Assembly (NCBI GenBank): GCA_020352515.1
Contig: CP070678.1
Location: 5,215,705 to 5,279,704, forward strand
Reading direction: 5' to 3'
Length of the DNA: 64,000 nucleotides
Source: Phycisphaerales bacterium
Lineage (GTDB): Bacteria; Planctomycetota; Phycisphaerae; Sedimentisphaerales; Anaerobacaceae
Shown in pieces: positions 1 through 9,077 of this stretch. The notes beneath the pieces are model-generated. The model saw only the letters and a list, made by a program, of their open reading frames with translations, was not told the DNA's origin and did no database searches. The first letter of the stretch is position 1, and each line of letters begins with the position of its first letter. The position numbers were made by a program, and so were the translations under genes.

Positions 1-582
1 CTGAACGAGACGCGCGGGGCGGCGGCCGGCAACTACGAGGCGTACAGCAGGTCGGTCAGGTCGCTGGTTGCGATGACGCGTGCGCTCGATGCGACGCGGC
101 CGATCAACGACGCCAGCGGATACGTGCACGTGGAGACGGATATTTTCACCGTGCACGATTACGACCAGAATCCGGCGACATTCAAGGAGCGTTACGCGGG
201 GGTCAATCCGAAGGCGCCGGAGAATGCGTTCGTCAGGTTTCCGGAAATATCGGTTCCTTACGAGGGCCAGCCGTACGTGGTCGATGAGTACGGGGGGACA
301 TTCTGGACGAAAGAGCATACGGATCAGCCGCAGAAGGCGGGCAAGGGGCGCGGCAACTGGGGCTACGGCAAGACGGGCAGGGAGGTCGAGGACCTTGTCA
401 AGGAGCTTACGGAGATTCTGCTGAGGCACAAGAATATTGCCGGCTACACGTACACGCAGTTGACGGACGTCGAGCAGGAGGTGAACGGGGTTTACACTTA
501 CGACCGCAAGCCCAAGTTCGACACGGCGCGTCTTAAAGGCATCTTCGGGGGACGGGCGGCGATAGAGAAGGCCGGCCGGTAG
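1..582 (+). CDS. Glycoside hydrolase family 2 protein, C-terminal part (5' end outside window)
   Basis: The reading frame is open from base 1 and ends at 582, so this is the last 193 codons of a larger gene. The peptide has the end of the GH2 TIM barrel: an ALDATRPINDASG segment, then HDYDQNP, then a VDEYGG motif whose Glu fits the GH2 nucleophile, and the TQLTDVEQEVNGVYTYDRKPKFD-type C-terminal signature shared by many GH2 beta-galactosidase/beta-glucuronidase relatives. It probably hydrolyses beta-linked sugars from polysaccharides; substrate and export cannot be judged without the N-terminus. The next gene (recG) is convergent, with about 40 bases between stops. Family assignment is firm, exact specificity unknown. 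Confidence 0.85.
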   Translation: MNETRGAAAGNYEAYSRSVRSLVAMTRALDATRPINDASGYVHVETDIFTVHDYDQNPATFKERYAGVNPKAPENAFVRFPEISVPYEGQPYVVDEYGGTFWTKEHTDQPQKAGKGRGNWGYGKTGREVEDLVKELTEILLRHKNIAGYTYTQLTDVEQEVNGVYTYDRKPKFDTARLKGIFGGRAAIEKAGR

Positions 583-622
583 CCCGCCGCGCCGAGTGAC
601 ACGACCCTCGGCCCCGGCGCGC

Positions 623-2722
623 TCAGGCGACGTCGGCCAGGCCGAGGGAGTCACCGAATTTTTCCAGGAGGGCCCGTCGGATGTTTTTGTGGTCGGGTTC
701 CGCGAGCATAGGGTCTTTTTCGACGAGTTCGAAAGCGTGCTTTCTGGCCATCAGGAGCAGCTCGTAGTCTTCGATGATGTTTGCGATCTTCAGGTCGGGC
801 AGGCCGTGCTGGCGCGTGCTGAACATCTCTCCGGGGCCGCGCAGGCGGAGGTCGTGCTCGGCTATTTCGAAGCCGTCGCTGCTGCGGGTCATTATCTCAA
901 GCCGGCTTGCGGCAATTTCGCTCTCGGCTTCGGCGAATAGCAGGCAGTACGACTTGGACTGGCCGCGTCCGATGCGCCCGCGCAACTGGTGGAGCTGGGC
1001 GAGTCCGAAGCGGTCGGCCTCTTCGACAACCATTATCGTTGCGTTGGGGACGTCGAGGCCGACCTCGACAACGACGGTTGAGACGAGCACGTCGATTTTG
1101 CCCTTACGAAAGTCCGACATGATCTGCTGCTTTCGGGCCGAGGGCATCCGGCCGTGCAGCAACTCGACGGTGAATTCGGGGAAGACATTGGCAGAGAGGT
1201 TCTTCCACTCGTCGGTGGCGGCCAGGACGTCGCTATCCTGCTCGAGACCGCTGATTCGCGGATAGACGAAGTAGGCCTGCTTTTTTGCGCGGAGGCGCTC
1301 GCGGATGAAATCGTACGCCCTGGGGCGGTCGCGCCTGTCCACGCGGCGGGTGATAACGGCGCCGCGGCCCGGGGGACATCGCCTGATGACCGAGACGTCC
1401 AGGTCGCCGAAGGCGGTCATGGCGAGGGTTCTGGGGATGGGGGTGGCGGTCATGACCAGGCAGTGGGGGGTGGTCCGCTTTCGGATTCGGGCCCTCTGCT
1501 CGACGCCGAATTTGTGCTGCTCATCGATAACGACCAGGCCCAGGTTTTGAAATTCGATATCCTGCTCCAGCAGGGCGACTGTTCCGACGACGATATCGAC
1601 GGCGCCCTGGCTTATTTCATCGAGCAGTTGCGTTCTCTTTTTTCCGGTCAGGCCCCCGGTTATCAGGGCCCGCTTCACGTCGCTGCCCTTGAGGTATCGC
1701 TCGATGCTCAGGAAATGCTGTGATGCGAGGATTTCGGTCGGGGCCATTATGGCGACCTGTGTTTTGTTTGCGACGGCGAGCAGCGCGGCGTAAAGTGCGA
1801 CGACGGTTTTGCCGGAGCCGACGTCACCCTGGAGCAGGCGGTTCATCGGCTTCGAGGCGGACATGTCGGCGACGATTTCGGCGATGCAGCCGTCCTGATC
1901 TTCGGTGAGCAGGAAAGGGAACCGCCTTCGTATCCGCCTGTCGGTCGTCTCCGTACACCGGAACGGGGTCGCGTCCGCAAAGTGTCGCATTCGGAAGCGG
2001 CGAAGCGCGAGGCCAAGCTGCATCAGGAACAGCTCGTCGTATTTGAGTCTTCGCTTGGCGAGGCCGAGCTTTTTTTCATCCGGGGGCAGATGGATCCAGG
2101 CAAAGGCGTCCTTTCTGCCGACCAGGCGATTCTTTTTGAGGAAGTCCTCGTCGTGCAGCTCGTTGACAAGGCAGTCGAGGCTGTCGAGCAGGGGCCGGAT
2201 TATTCGTTTGATCCGGCGGCTGCCGAGCGCCGCGGTGGCGGGATAGACCCCGCCGCTGAAGAATTCGTCGGCGCGGGCGTGATGTTCGTCGAGCACCAGG
2301 AATTTGGGGTTGGTCATCTGGAGCTGGTGGCGGTAGAGGGTGACTTTTCCGGAGGCCATGATAATCTGTCCGGGCCGCAATTGTTTCTGGAGGTAGCCGC
2401 CGTGGAACCAGACGATCCTGCACAGGCCGGTCTCGTCGCTGAGCATCGCCTCGAACATCGGCGTTCGCCGAAAGCTCTGGTAATCGGTCGATTCGACCAT
2501 GCCGATGATAGAGGCCGTTTGGCCGGGACGCAGGCTGTCTATCTTGACCGAGGGGGGCGCAAAGATCCAGTCGCGCGGGAAGTACTCGAGCAGGTCGGCT
2601 ACAGTATTGACGCCGAGCTGCGCGAAGACTGCGGCCCTTGCCGGCCCGACACCTTTTAGGAAGCGGACGGGCATCGAGGGTGTAGGCCTTGCCTCATCTT
2701 TTTCGACGCGCGGGGAATCCAC
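623..2722 (-). CDS. recG: ATP-dependent DNA helicase RecG
   Basis: RecG remodels stalled replication forks and branch-migrates Holliday junctions. The 699-residue product has the N-terminal HhH-like/wedge OB region (about 1-270), Walker A GDVGSGKT at 299-306, the DEQH Walker B box at 400-403, and a C-terminal helicase domain with the QLRGRIGRG motif followed by a RecG-type tail. Length matches the family. The start is GTG, with AAGGA about 9 bases upstream. It lies 5 bases after pcm, so the two genes are very likely co-transcribed, possibly with the TSUP permease gene further upstream. Confidence 0.96.
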   Translation of the reverse strand: MDSPRVEKDEARPTPSMPVRFLKGVGPARAAVFAQLGVNTVADLLEYFPRDWIFAPPSVKIDSLRPGQTASIIGMVESTDYQSFRRTPMFEAMLSDETGLCRIVWFHGGYLQKQLRPGQIIMASGKVTLYRHQLQMTNPKFLVLDEHHARADEFFSGGVYPATAALGSRRIKRIIRPLLDSLDCLVNELHDEDFLKKNRLVGRKDAFAWIHLPPDEKKLGLAKRRLKYDELFLMQLGLALRRFRMRHFADATPFRCTETTDRRIRRRFPFLLTEDQDGCIAEIVADMSASKPMNRLLQGDVGSGKTVVALYAALLAVANKTQVAIMAPTEILASQHFLSIERYLKGSDVKRALITGGLTGKKRTQLLDEISQGAVDIVVGTVALLEQDIEFQNLGLVVIDEQHKFGVEQRARIRKRTTPHCLVMTATPIPRTLAMTAFGDLDVSVIRRCPPGRGAVITRRVDRRDRPRAYDFIRERLRAKKQAYFVYPRISGLEQDSDVLAATDEWKNLSANVFPEFTVELLHGRMPSARKQQIMSDFRKGKIDVLVSTVVVEVGLDVPNATIMVVEEADRFGLAQLHQLRGRIGRGQSKSYCLLFAEAESEIAASRLEIMTRSSDGFEIAEHDLRLRGPGEMFSTRQHGLPDLKIANIIEDYELLLMARKHAFELVEKDPMLAEPDHKNIRRALLEKFGDSLGLADVA

Positions 2723-2727
2723 AGTCT

Positions 2728-3393
2728 TTATCCTTCTTCGAAACCGTAAAGTCCGAGGACTCTGACGAAGCGAACGTCACAGATGAACCTTCCGATGAGC
2801 TGATCGGGCGTCTTTTCAAAGGCCACCAACTGCTGGACACTTCCAGAGCCGACAGGCGCGACGATTGTGCCGCCATCGACGATCTGTTTGGTCAGAGGCG
2901 AGGGTACCTGGGGGACGGCGGCGGTAATCATAATCCTGTCGAAGGATCTCTGCTCGGGCCAGCCGCAGCTTCCGTCGCCGACGTGGAATTCGACGTTGGA
3001 GATTCCGAGGCCGGCCAGAACGGCCCGGGCCGATTGCGAGAGCTCGGCGAATCTCTCGATCGTGTAGACCTTCCCGGCCAGCCTGGCAAGGACGGCCGTC
3101 TGGTATCCGCTGCCGGTCCCAATTTCGAGCACCTCGCAGTCGCCGGTCACCCGAAGCTCCTGGGTCATCAGGGCGACTATATAGGGCTGGGAGATTGTCT
3201 GGCCGGCGCCGATGGGCAGCGGGCCGTCGGCGTAGGCCTGCGAGAGGTGCGAGGGCGGAACGAAATCCTCGCGAGGCACCTCGGCCATCGCCGCAAGGAC
3301 GCGAGGGTCGGTGATATCGCGCCCGCGCAGGTGCCAGCGAAGCATCCGCTCGCGGGCGGCGGCGAACCTGTCTTTATTCGGATACTCCGGCAT
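2728..3393 (-). CDS. pcm: Protein-L-isoaspartate O-methyltransferase
   Basis: This enzyme uses SAM to methylate L-isoaspartyl residues in aged proteins so that they can revert to aspartate. I chose the ATG at 3393; the same frame is open 12 codons further upstream, but that extension is not PCMT-like. Visible motifs are the conserved GAGQTISQP segment (62-70), SAM motif I EIGTGSGYQ (90-98), and an ITAAVPQVP segment followed by the GGTIVAPVG strand of PCMT enzymes. The length of 221 residues is normal. It sits between a TSUP permease and recG with short gaps, so a shared transcript is likely. Confidence 0.93.
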   Translation of the reverse strand: MPEYPNKDRFAAARERMLRWHLRGRDITDPRVLAAMAEVPREDFVPPSHLSQAYADGPLPIGAGQTISQPYIVALMTQELRVTGDCEVLEIGTGSGYQTAVLARLAGKVYTIERFAELSQSARAVLAGLGISNVEFHVGDGSCGWPEQRSFDRIMITAAVPQVPSPLTKQIVDGGTIVAPVGSGSVQQLVAFEKTPDQLIGRFICDVRFVRVLGLYGFEEG

Positions 3394-3465
3394 ACCGCTA
3401 ATAATGGCCTGTCGCTGCGCGTTTTGCAATTTTTTTTTGGGCCCCTGCGCCGGCGGATGGACATG

Positions 3466-4206
3466 TCAAAAGAGCAGCTTCACAGCGGCGGCAACGGCGA
3501 GCACGCGCACGACGACGTCGAAGGCTTTTTGGCCTATTCGCTTGAGCAGAAACATACCCGCCAGCGCGCCCAGCGCAATCAACGGCAGCAGCATCAGGTT
3601 GAGCCTTATGGATTGCGCGGTCATCATCTCGAGATTCATACTGAAGGGCACCTTCAGCCAGTTGACAACGAAAAAGAACCAAGCGGTCGTGCCGACGAAT
3701 TCCACTTTCGGCAGCCTCATGGCGAGCAGGTAAATGACCATTACGGGCCCGGCGGCGTTGGCCATCATGGAGGTTAGGCCGGCCAGGAAGCCGAGGGCGG
3801 CCGCGAACCACCATTGGGTCGGGATGTGCAGGTCCTTTGCTCGGGTTTTTGTTCGCCAGTAGTTGACGGCCAGCATGGCCAGTACAATCACGCCGATGAT
3901 GGGCTTTAGCTGGGCATCGGTGACGACCTTGAGCAGGAAATAGCCCGTTACGATGCCTCCGAGCGCCGCCGGCAAAAGGCGGGGCATGTGGGACCAGCGG
4001 GCGTTGTGTCGATGGTAGGCGGCCGCAAACAGGTCGCCGAGTATCAGAATTCCGAGTAGCGCGCCGACTGACTTCTGCGCGGGCAGGGCGTGCGCCATCA
4101 GCAGCGCCGGCAGGATGCCGAGGCCGGGCATTCCGGTCTTGGAAATGCCCACCATCAGGGCGGATGCAGCGACCAGGATCCAGGCGGGCGTGCTCAGTTC
4201 GGGCAT
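3466..4206 (-). CDS. TSUP (TauE/SafE) family membrane permease
   Basis: A 246-residue, very hydrophobic protein with the TauE/SafE layout: two related halves of about four membrane helices, a GISKTGMPGLG motif after the first helix (residues about 20-30), and FLAGLTSMMANAAGPVM opening the second half. Family members export or import sulfite, sulfoacetate or other small anions across the inner membrane; the substrate here cannot be read from sequence. ATG start with AAGGA 7 bases upstream. It is the first gene of a likely TSUP-pcm-recG unit, and nothing in that unit points to sulfur metabolism. Confidence 0.85.
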   Translation of the reverse strand: MPELSTPAWILVAASALMVGISKTGMPGLGILPALLMAHALPAQKSVGALLGILILGDLFAAAYHRHNARWSHMPRLLPAALGGIVTGYFLLKVVTDAQLKPIIGVIVLAMLAVNYWRTKTRAKDLHIPTQWWFAAALGFLAGLTSMMANAAGPVMVIYLLAMRLPKVEFVGTTAWFFFVVNWLKVPFSMNLEMMTAQSIRLNLMLLPLIALGALAGMFLLKRIGQKAFDVVVRVLAVAAAVKLLF

Positions 4207-4373
4207 GTCATGTCCTTGCAGCGAGGCGTTTCAGACTTTGGTTCAGGCAACGAGGCGTGCACTCTACCGGTTTTGAGGCGGCTTTGCAACAGCTTTATGC
4301 GGGGATGAGCCGGTGGAACTGTGTTGCAGGGCCGCCTCCGAGACGTTAGACTTTCTGACTACGCCTTCTGTTC

Positions 4374-4970
4374 GTGGACGAGCGCAATATGCAATGGCTT
4401 ACAACGACCCAGGCCCTGGAGAGCCTCAGGAGTTCGGAAGATGCTCCGGTGTGGGAGCAGTTCTGCGGTCATTTTCGGCCGGTGGTGGTGAGCTTCGCCA
4501 GGCAGTTCGGGCTCTCGGCCGCCGACGCAGAGGATGCGGCGCAGGAGGCAATGACAGAGTTCGTCAAGGCGTTTCGCGGCGGAAAATACGACCGAGAGAA
4601 AGGACGGCTCAGCAACTGGCTGTTCGGCGTCGCCACGCGTGTCATAATGAACTTCCGCGGGCATCGGCCGCCGGAGCGATTAGTGGCGGATAAGACCAGC
4701 GGGACATCCTTCTGGGAGCTGATAGAAGACGACCGCGGGATCGAGCAGAGCTGGGATATCGAGTGGCGGCGGATGGTATTGAAGCAGTGCGTCGAGCAGG
4801 CCAGAAGAGAGTTCGACCGCAAGGTCTTCGAGGCCTTTGAGCTCTACGCACTTTCCGGCCTGCCCGTCGAGCAGGTAGCTGAGCGACTGGCAATGTCCAG
4901 AAATGCAGTCTATATCGCCAAGAGCCGGGTGCTATCCAGGCTTCGCGAGCTAAGCAGCGGCTTCGAGTGA
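4374..4970 (+). CDS. ECF-type RNA polymerase sigma factor
   Basis: A 198-residue sigma-70 family protein with only regions 2 and 4. Region 2 carries a DAEDAAQEAMTEF stretch and the WLFGVATRV segment. Region 4 carries a helix-turn-helix (LPVEQVAERLAMSRNAVYIAKSRV). It should direct polymerase to a small dedicated promoter set. The start is GTG at 4374; an ATG at 4389 is an alternative. Its TGA overlaps the GTG start of the next gene (GTGA), so the sigma factor and the zinc-finger/kinase protein should be made in a coupled ratio. That arrangement implies the neighbour controls its activity. The target promoters are unknown. Confidence 0.93.
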   Translation: MDERNMQWLTTTQALESLRSSEDAPVWEQFCGHFRPVVVSFARQFGLSAADAEDAAQEAMTEFVKAFRGGKYDREKGRLSNWLFGVATRVIMNFRGHRPPERLVADKTSGTSFWELIEDDRGIEQSWDIEWRRMVLKQCVEQARREFDRKVFEAFELYALSGLPVEQVAERLAMSRNAVYIAKSRVLSRLRELSSGFE

Positions 4971-7363
4971 GCCGGCAGGAAAACAGGATGGGTTGCCCCG
5001 AATACGAAACAATAGAACGTTATGCCTGCGGCGGATTGAAGGGCCGGGATGCCGCCGATTTCGAGGACCACCTGAAGGAGTGCCGGGACTGCGCGGCCAG
5101 GGTGTTACAGGCCCGGGAGAATGAGAAGCTGCTGGCGGAGCTGCGGACGCACCATGCAGAGATCGAGGGGGCTTGCGGCGGCAAGCGTTCCTTCATCGAG
5201 ACGCCGGACCATGCCCAGCGGCTTCTGGGCCAAAGGTACCGGGTCATCAGGAAAGTCGGAGAGGGCTCGGCCGGGGAGGTTTTTCAGGCGATTGACGCCG
5301 TTCTCGAAAGGCTCGTGGCTATAAAGTTTCTAAGGCCCAAAGAGGGCGGCGACGAATCGGCCCGACAGATATGGCACGAAGCGCGCATGATGAGCCGGAT
5401 GAACCATCCCAACATCGCGCAGATTTACGAAATCGGCGAGCTTGAAGGCCAGAGGTTCATAGTCATGGAGTGGGTGGACGGCCTGCCGGTAACCGATGCC
5501 TGGAAGGGCCTTCAGGTGCAGCAGAGGCTGCGCATATTCCTGGGGATTCTGGAGGCCGTAGGCGCTGCGCACCGGAGGGGCATAATACACAGGGACATCA
5601 AGCCGTCCAATATCCTGGTGACCGCCGAGCTAAAGGCCAAGGTCCTCGATTTCGGCATCGCCCTGGAGCAGTCGTCTCTGGCCGACATCGAGAAAGGGCC
5701 TTACCGGGGCACGCCGGCCTACTCGGCGCCGGAACAGATAACAGAGCCGGCGAAGATCGGCCCCGCAACCGACGTTTTCGCCCTCGGCGTGCTGCTCTAT
5801 GAGCTTCTGACCGACACCCTGCCGTTTTCACAAAGCGACGTGCGCGAGCTTTTCCGGGCGATACGCAGCGAGCACCCGGAGCTGCCCGCCGCGATAGCCG
5901 CCAAAACGCCGATTCCTTTGCAGAATATATGCCTGAAGGCCCTGGAGAAGGAGCCGCAAAACCGATACGCGGACGCCCTGAGCCTGTCCGACGATATCAA
6001 CCGTTACCTCAGGGGCGAGAAGGTCTGGTCGCGGCCGTCGTTCCTTGCGGACAAGATTCAGCAGGAGGTCTTCTACCACGGCCAGAAGCTCAAGGCCTGG
6101 CACAAAGACGGACTGCTCACCGAGAAGGAGCTGGACCGGCTCGAGGGCACATATCGCCGCATGATATCGCCGCCCGACCCTTCCATCATCGAGGCGAGGA
6201 AGCTGTCGCTCTCGCAGGTGTGCCTCTACTTCGGCGGCTGGGTGGTTGTCCTGGGAAGCTTCGTTCTCTTCTATAAAACGTGGAACCGGGTCCCGCTGTA
6301 CGCCCGGCCGATGCCGGCGATTATCGCCGCCGGACTGATGACGGCCATCGGAATCGTGATGTGGCGCAGGAGGGAAAGCAGGCTGGCGATGGGCTTTCTC
6401 GCAACGGCCAACCTGCTGATTCCCATTACGATCCTGCTGACCCTGGCCCAGTGGGAGGTGCTCTCTGCGGCGAGGTATCCCTGGGGCAAGGAAATAGCTT
6501 ACCAGGGCCTGCACGGCGCCTCGTACCTGATGACGGGCAACATCCAGCTTTTCATTTCGACCGCGTGCTGGCTGCTGCTCTCACTTGCATTATTGCGCGT
6601 TACCCGGTCTTCGATATTCGTTGTCTTCAGCATCGTCGCGTTCCTGTCGCTTCTGACAACGTGCTATAAGATTGCCGGCCTTCAGGACTGGAAGCTGGAC
6701 GTCATAGCGGGCAGGTACCTTTATCCCGGGGTTGCGTTGTTCATCATGGGTGCGATTGCGGACCGCCGGGGGCTGCTCAAGTACGCCTGGCCCCTGTGCG
6801 CGGTCGGGCTGGCGCTGATAGTTGTGCCGCTTTCGGTGATCGCCGTGTCCGAGAATACGCTATTCGGCTGGCTGCACGGCACGGTCGGCTTCCTGAGCCA
6901 GGTCGAGCATCGCCTGCTGAGCTTCACCTGCAACGGAATCATCTATCTGGTTCTCGCGGGCCTCTGCCGGCTACTCGGGACGCCGCTGCAGCGGATTTTG
7001 GCGCAGGTACTCAACTGGCTCGGCTCGCTCCACGTGCTTGTGGCCTTGAGGATGCTCGACTCGAAGGCGTACGAGCTTCCGAACAGCCGGCTCTTGATAT
7101 ATCGCTTCATGCTGCCGGTCGCCTCCGTCGGTTTCGTCTTCGGCAGCGTGGCGCGTCAGATGAAATCGTTCTTCTTTTCAGGGCTCGCGGGCGTGGCGGT
7201 GGCGGTGCACAGGTTTACCGTCGAGCACCTGGACAAGTTCTTTGCCTGGCCGGTATCGTTGATCTCCGCCGGCATCATCTGGATGCTCGTATCCTGGCTG
7301 GTGCCGCGATGGCAGGCCAACCGCAGGCTAAGGCCCAAAGGTCAGCGGGCATCCGGAGCTTGA
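4967..7363 (+). CDS. Membrane Ser/Thr protein kinase with N-terminal anti-sigma-type zinc finger
   Basis: The 798-residue protein has three parts. Residues 35-42 show the HxxxCxxC pattern (H35, C39, C42) of zinc-finger anti-sigma factors. Residues 91-360 are a complete Hanks-type kinase: glycine loop GEGSAGEV (98-105), Lys120 in VAIK, HRDIKPSN with catalytic Asp210, and DFG at 228-230. From about 410 on there are roughly ten to twelve hydrophobic helices. The start overlaps the stop of the ECF sigma gene. The likely role is signal-dependent control of that sigma factor, by sequestration through the zinc finger, by phosphorylation, or both. PASTA or other known sensor domains are not visible; the membrane part may itself be the sensor. 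Confidence 0.9.
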   Translation: MSRQENRMGCPEYETIERYACGGLKGRDAADFEDHLKECRDCAARVLQARENEKLLAELRTHHAEIEGACGGKRSFIETPDHAQRLLGQRYRVIRKVGEGSAGEVFQAIDAVLERLVAIKFLRPKEGGDESARQIWHEARMMSRMNHPNIAQIYEIGELEGQRFIVMEWVDGLPVTDAWKGLQVQQRLRIFLGILEAVGAAHRRGIIHRDIKPSNILVTAELKAKVLDFGIALEQSSLADIEKGPYRGTPAYSAPEQITEPAKIGPATDVFALGVLLYELLTDTLPFSQSDVRELFRAIRSEHPELPAAIAAKTPIPLQNICLKALEKEPQNRYADALSLSDDINRYLRGEKVWSRPSFLADKIQQEVFYHGQKLKAWHKDGLLTEKELDRLEGTYRRMISPPDPSIIEARKLSLSQVCLYFGGWVVVLGSFVLFYKTWNRVPLYARPMPAIIAAGLMTAIGIVMWRRRESRLAMGFLATANLLIPITILLTLAQWEVLSAARYPWGKEIAYQGLHGASYLMTGNIQLFISTACWLLLSLALLRVTRSSIFVVFSIVAFLSLLTTCYKIAGLQDWKLDVIAGRYLYPGVALFIMGAIADRRGLLKYAWPLCAVGLALIVVPLSVIAVSENTLFGWLHGTVGFLSQVEHRLLSFTCNGIIYLVLAGLCRLLGTPLQRILAQVLNWLGSLHVLVALRMLDSKAYELPNSRLLIYRFMLPVASVGFVFGSVARQMKSFFFSGLAGVAVAVHRFTVEHLDKFFAWPVSLISAGIIWMLVSWLVPRWQANRRLRPKGQRASGA

Positions 7364-7488
7364 GCCACATCATCCCGGGCCGTCCGACCCGTGGGTCCCC
7401 ACGGATAGAAGAGAATACCGCAGCACAATTGCCGAAAGCAACCTTCTGTTTCACAAGTACATGGTCTAACACTGCCTTAGATAACCAA

Positions 7489-7502
7489 CCGCATGCATGC
7501 GG
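7489..7502. repeat. Perfect 14-bp palindrome downstream of the PEP-CTERM pair
   Basis: CCGCATGCATGCGG is perfectly self-complementary and lies 4 bases beyond the stop of the frameshifted PEP-CTERM gene. A second hairpin (CCGTGGG-TC-CCCACGG, 7389-7404) lies in the same gap. Neither is followed by a T-run on either strand, so they are not classic terminators. They could be transcript-end structures or a protein-binding site. Confidence 0.4.
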
Positions 7503-7506
7503 AAAT

Positions 7507-8198
7507 CTACCTCGCTGTTTGGCTCGAACTGCGCTTTCGCAGGAGGGCCAGGGCGCCTAATCCGAGTAATGCTAACGTTGCAGGCTCAGGGATAACGAAG
7601 GCATCGGTCCAGTAACCCTGGATGAGAAATTGTTGTGCTTGATTTGGGTTATACGGGCTCTCGATGCGCACCCCCCCCGCCCCCCCCAATCGCTCAGGAC
7701 CGGAGCCCCAGCAGGCAATGCATCGCTGGAAATCGTGGTGCCATTGCCTCCCAGTGTTAACCTTATCTTGTAGTCGATGGGCGTCTCTAAAGGCGACAGC
7801 AGGTTGTTAACGCTATATATATACATATGGTCGGTCGGAGGACCAGAACCCGCCGGGAAAACATCGTCATTAATTGAAATGACGAAATTGACATTGTCGG
7901 GGTCCGTCTTGAATTCCAACTGGCCGATCTTCAGCGAGATGCCGAATGGGGGCGAATGGTACAGATATCGTCCTTCCCTCCCCCCCCGCGAGTCCGGTGT
8001 GGACGTGTCGTACGTATATGTGCCCGTTATTATGTCGCCCTCGTGCACAGCGCCCCCCAGGAAGCCGTCCCAATCGCGTACTTTCGTTGCTTCGCCGCTT
8101 ATCCCAATAATAATTAGCTCCGCCCCCGCCGGCGCCGCGCAGACAAACAGGACCAATATGCATAAAGCGGCCGTCAACATGCTCTTTTTCGTCGTCAT
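7507..8198 (-). pseudogene. PEP-CTERM sorting-domain protein, frameshifted at a G8-C-G8 tract
   Basis: This is a second copy of the gene at 8195-8875. It starts with ATG at 8198, overlapping the stop of the intact copy (ATGA), and has the same signal peptide, YTYDTSTPDS and FGI-LKIGQLEF segments. At 7671-7688 the coding strand reads GGGGGGGG-C-GGGGGGGG. After this tract the PEP-CTERM tail (PNQAQQFL, then VIPEPATLALLGLGALALLRKR) continues in another frame. As written, translation runs on to a foreign tail ending at 7572. Adding one G (or removing two) restores the frame to the stop at 7507. It may be a true mutation, a phase-variable gene, or a base-calling error in the homopolymer. Confidence 0.8.
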
Positions 8199-8875
8199 AT
8201 TCGGCCTCGCTTTCGCAGCAGGGCCAGGGCGCCCAATCCCAGTAATGCTAAAGTTGCCGGCTCAGGGATGACGAAGGCATCCGTCCAATAGCCCTGGATG
8301 AGAAATTGTTGTGCTTGATTTGGTTTAGATGGGCGAAGGATTGTCACTGACGCCGTCGACCAATCGCTCAGGACCGGCGATGTGGCCGGCAATGCATCAC
8401 AGGAAATCGCACCACTATCACCTATCAGCATCAACCATATCTCGTGATCGATGGGCACCTCTATAGGCGACAGCAGATTATTAACGCTGCGGATAAATAC
8501 ATAGTCCTCAGGAGCGTCAGAACCCGCCCTCCAGTAATCGTTACGCATTAGAATTCGGAAATTGACATTATCGGGGTCCGTCCTGAACTCCAACCGGCCG
8601 ACCTTCAGCTCGATGCCGAAAGGCGGCGAATGGTACAAATATTGTCCGTCGCGCGGGCCCCTCTGCGAGTCCGGTGTCGACGTGTCGTACGTATAGGCGC
8701 CGGTCATTATGTCGCCTTTCTGCACGGCGCCGCCCAGGAAACCGTCCCACTCGTACGCTATGTCTACTTCGCCGGTTATCCCAATGGTAATGAACTCCGC
8801 CCCGGCCGGTGCCGTGCAGACAAACGCGGCGAACATGCATAAAGCGGCCGTCAGAATTCTCTTTTTCGTCGTCAT
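8195..8875 (-). CDS. PEP-CTERM sorting-domain secreted protein
   Basis: A 226-residue exported protein. It has an N-terminal signal peptide (about 1-26, ending near TAPAGA) and a body with no family I can name. The C-terminus is a textbook PEP-CTERM signal: VIPEPATLALLGLGALALL, then RKRGR. PEP-CTERM tails are recognised by exosortase and usually place proteins on the cell surface or in the extracellular matrix. The start has AGGGAG 9 bases upstream. It is directly followed, with an ATGA overlap, by a diverged tandem copy. No exosortase gene is in this window. Confidence 0.88.
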   Translation of the reverse strand: MTTKKRILTAALCMFAAFVCTAPAGAEFITIGITGEVDIAYEWDGFLGGAVQKGDIMTGAYTYDTSTPDSQRGPRDGQYLYHSPPFGIELKVGRLEFRTDPDNVNFRILMRNDYWRAGSDAPEDYVFIRSVNNLLSPIEVPIDHEIWLMLIGDSGAISCDALPATSPVLSDWSTASVTILRPSKPNQAQQFLIQGYWTDAFVIPEPATLALLGLGALALLRKRGRI

Positions 8876-9077
8876 ATCGCGTCTCCCTTATTGTCCTGCA
8901 TAACATACGTTATACAACATAGAGGCTACACTAATCCTGCATGAAAGTCAAAACAAAAGTCAAAATAATCGTCCACGTGGTCAAGCGGACAGGCGCTCTT
9001 TGCAGCCGAGCGCGTATCTCCGGCAAATATGGCTCATCCGAATAATATATAGGTGTATTTTGCGACTCTCAAGACCA

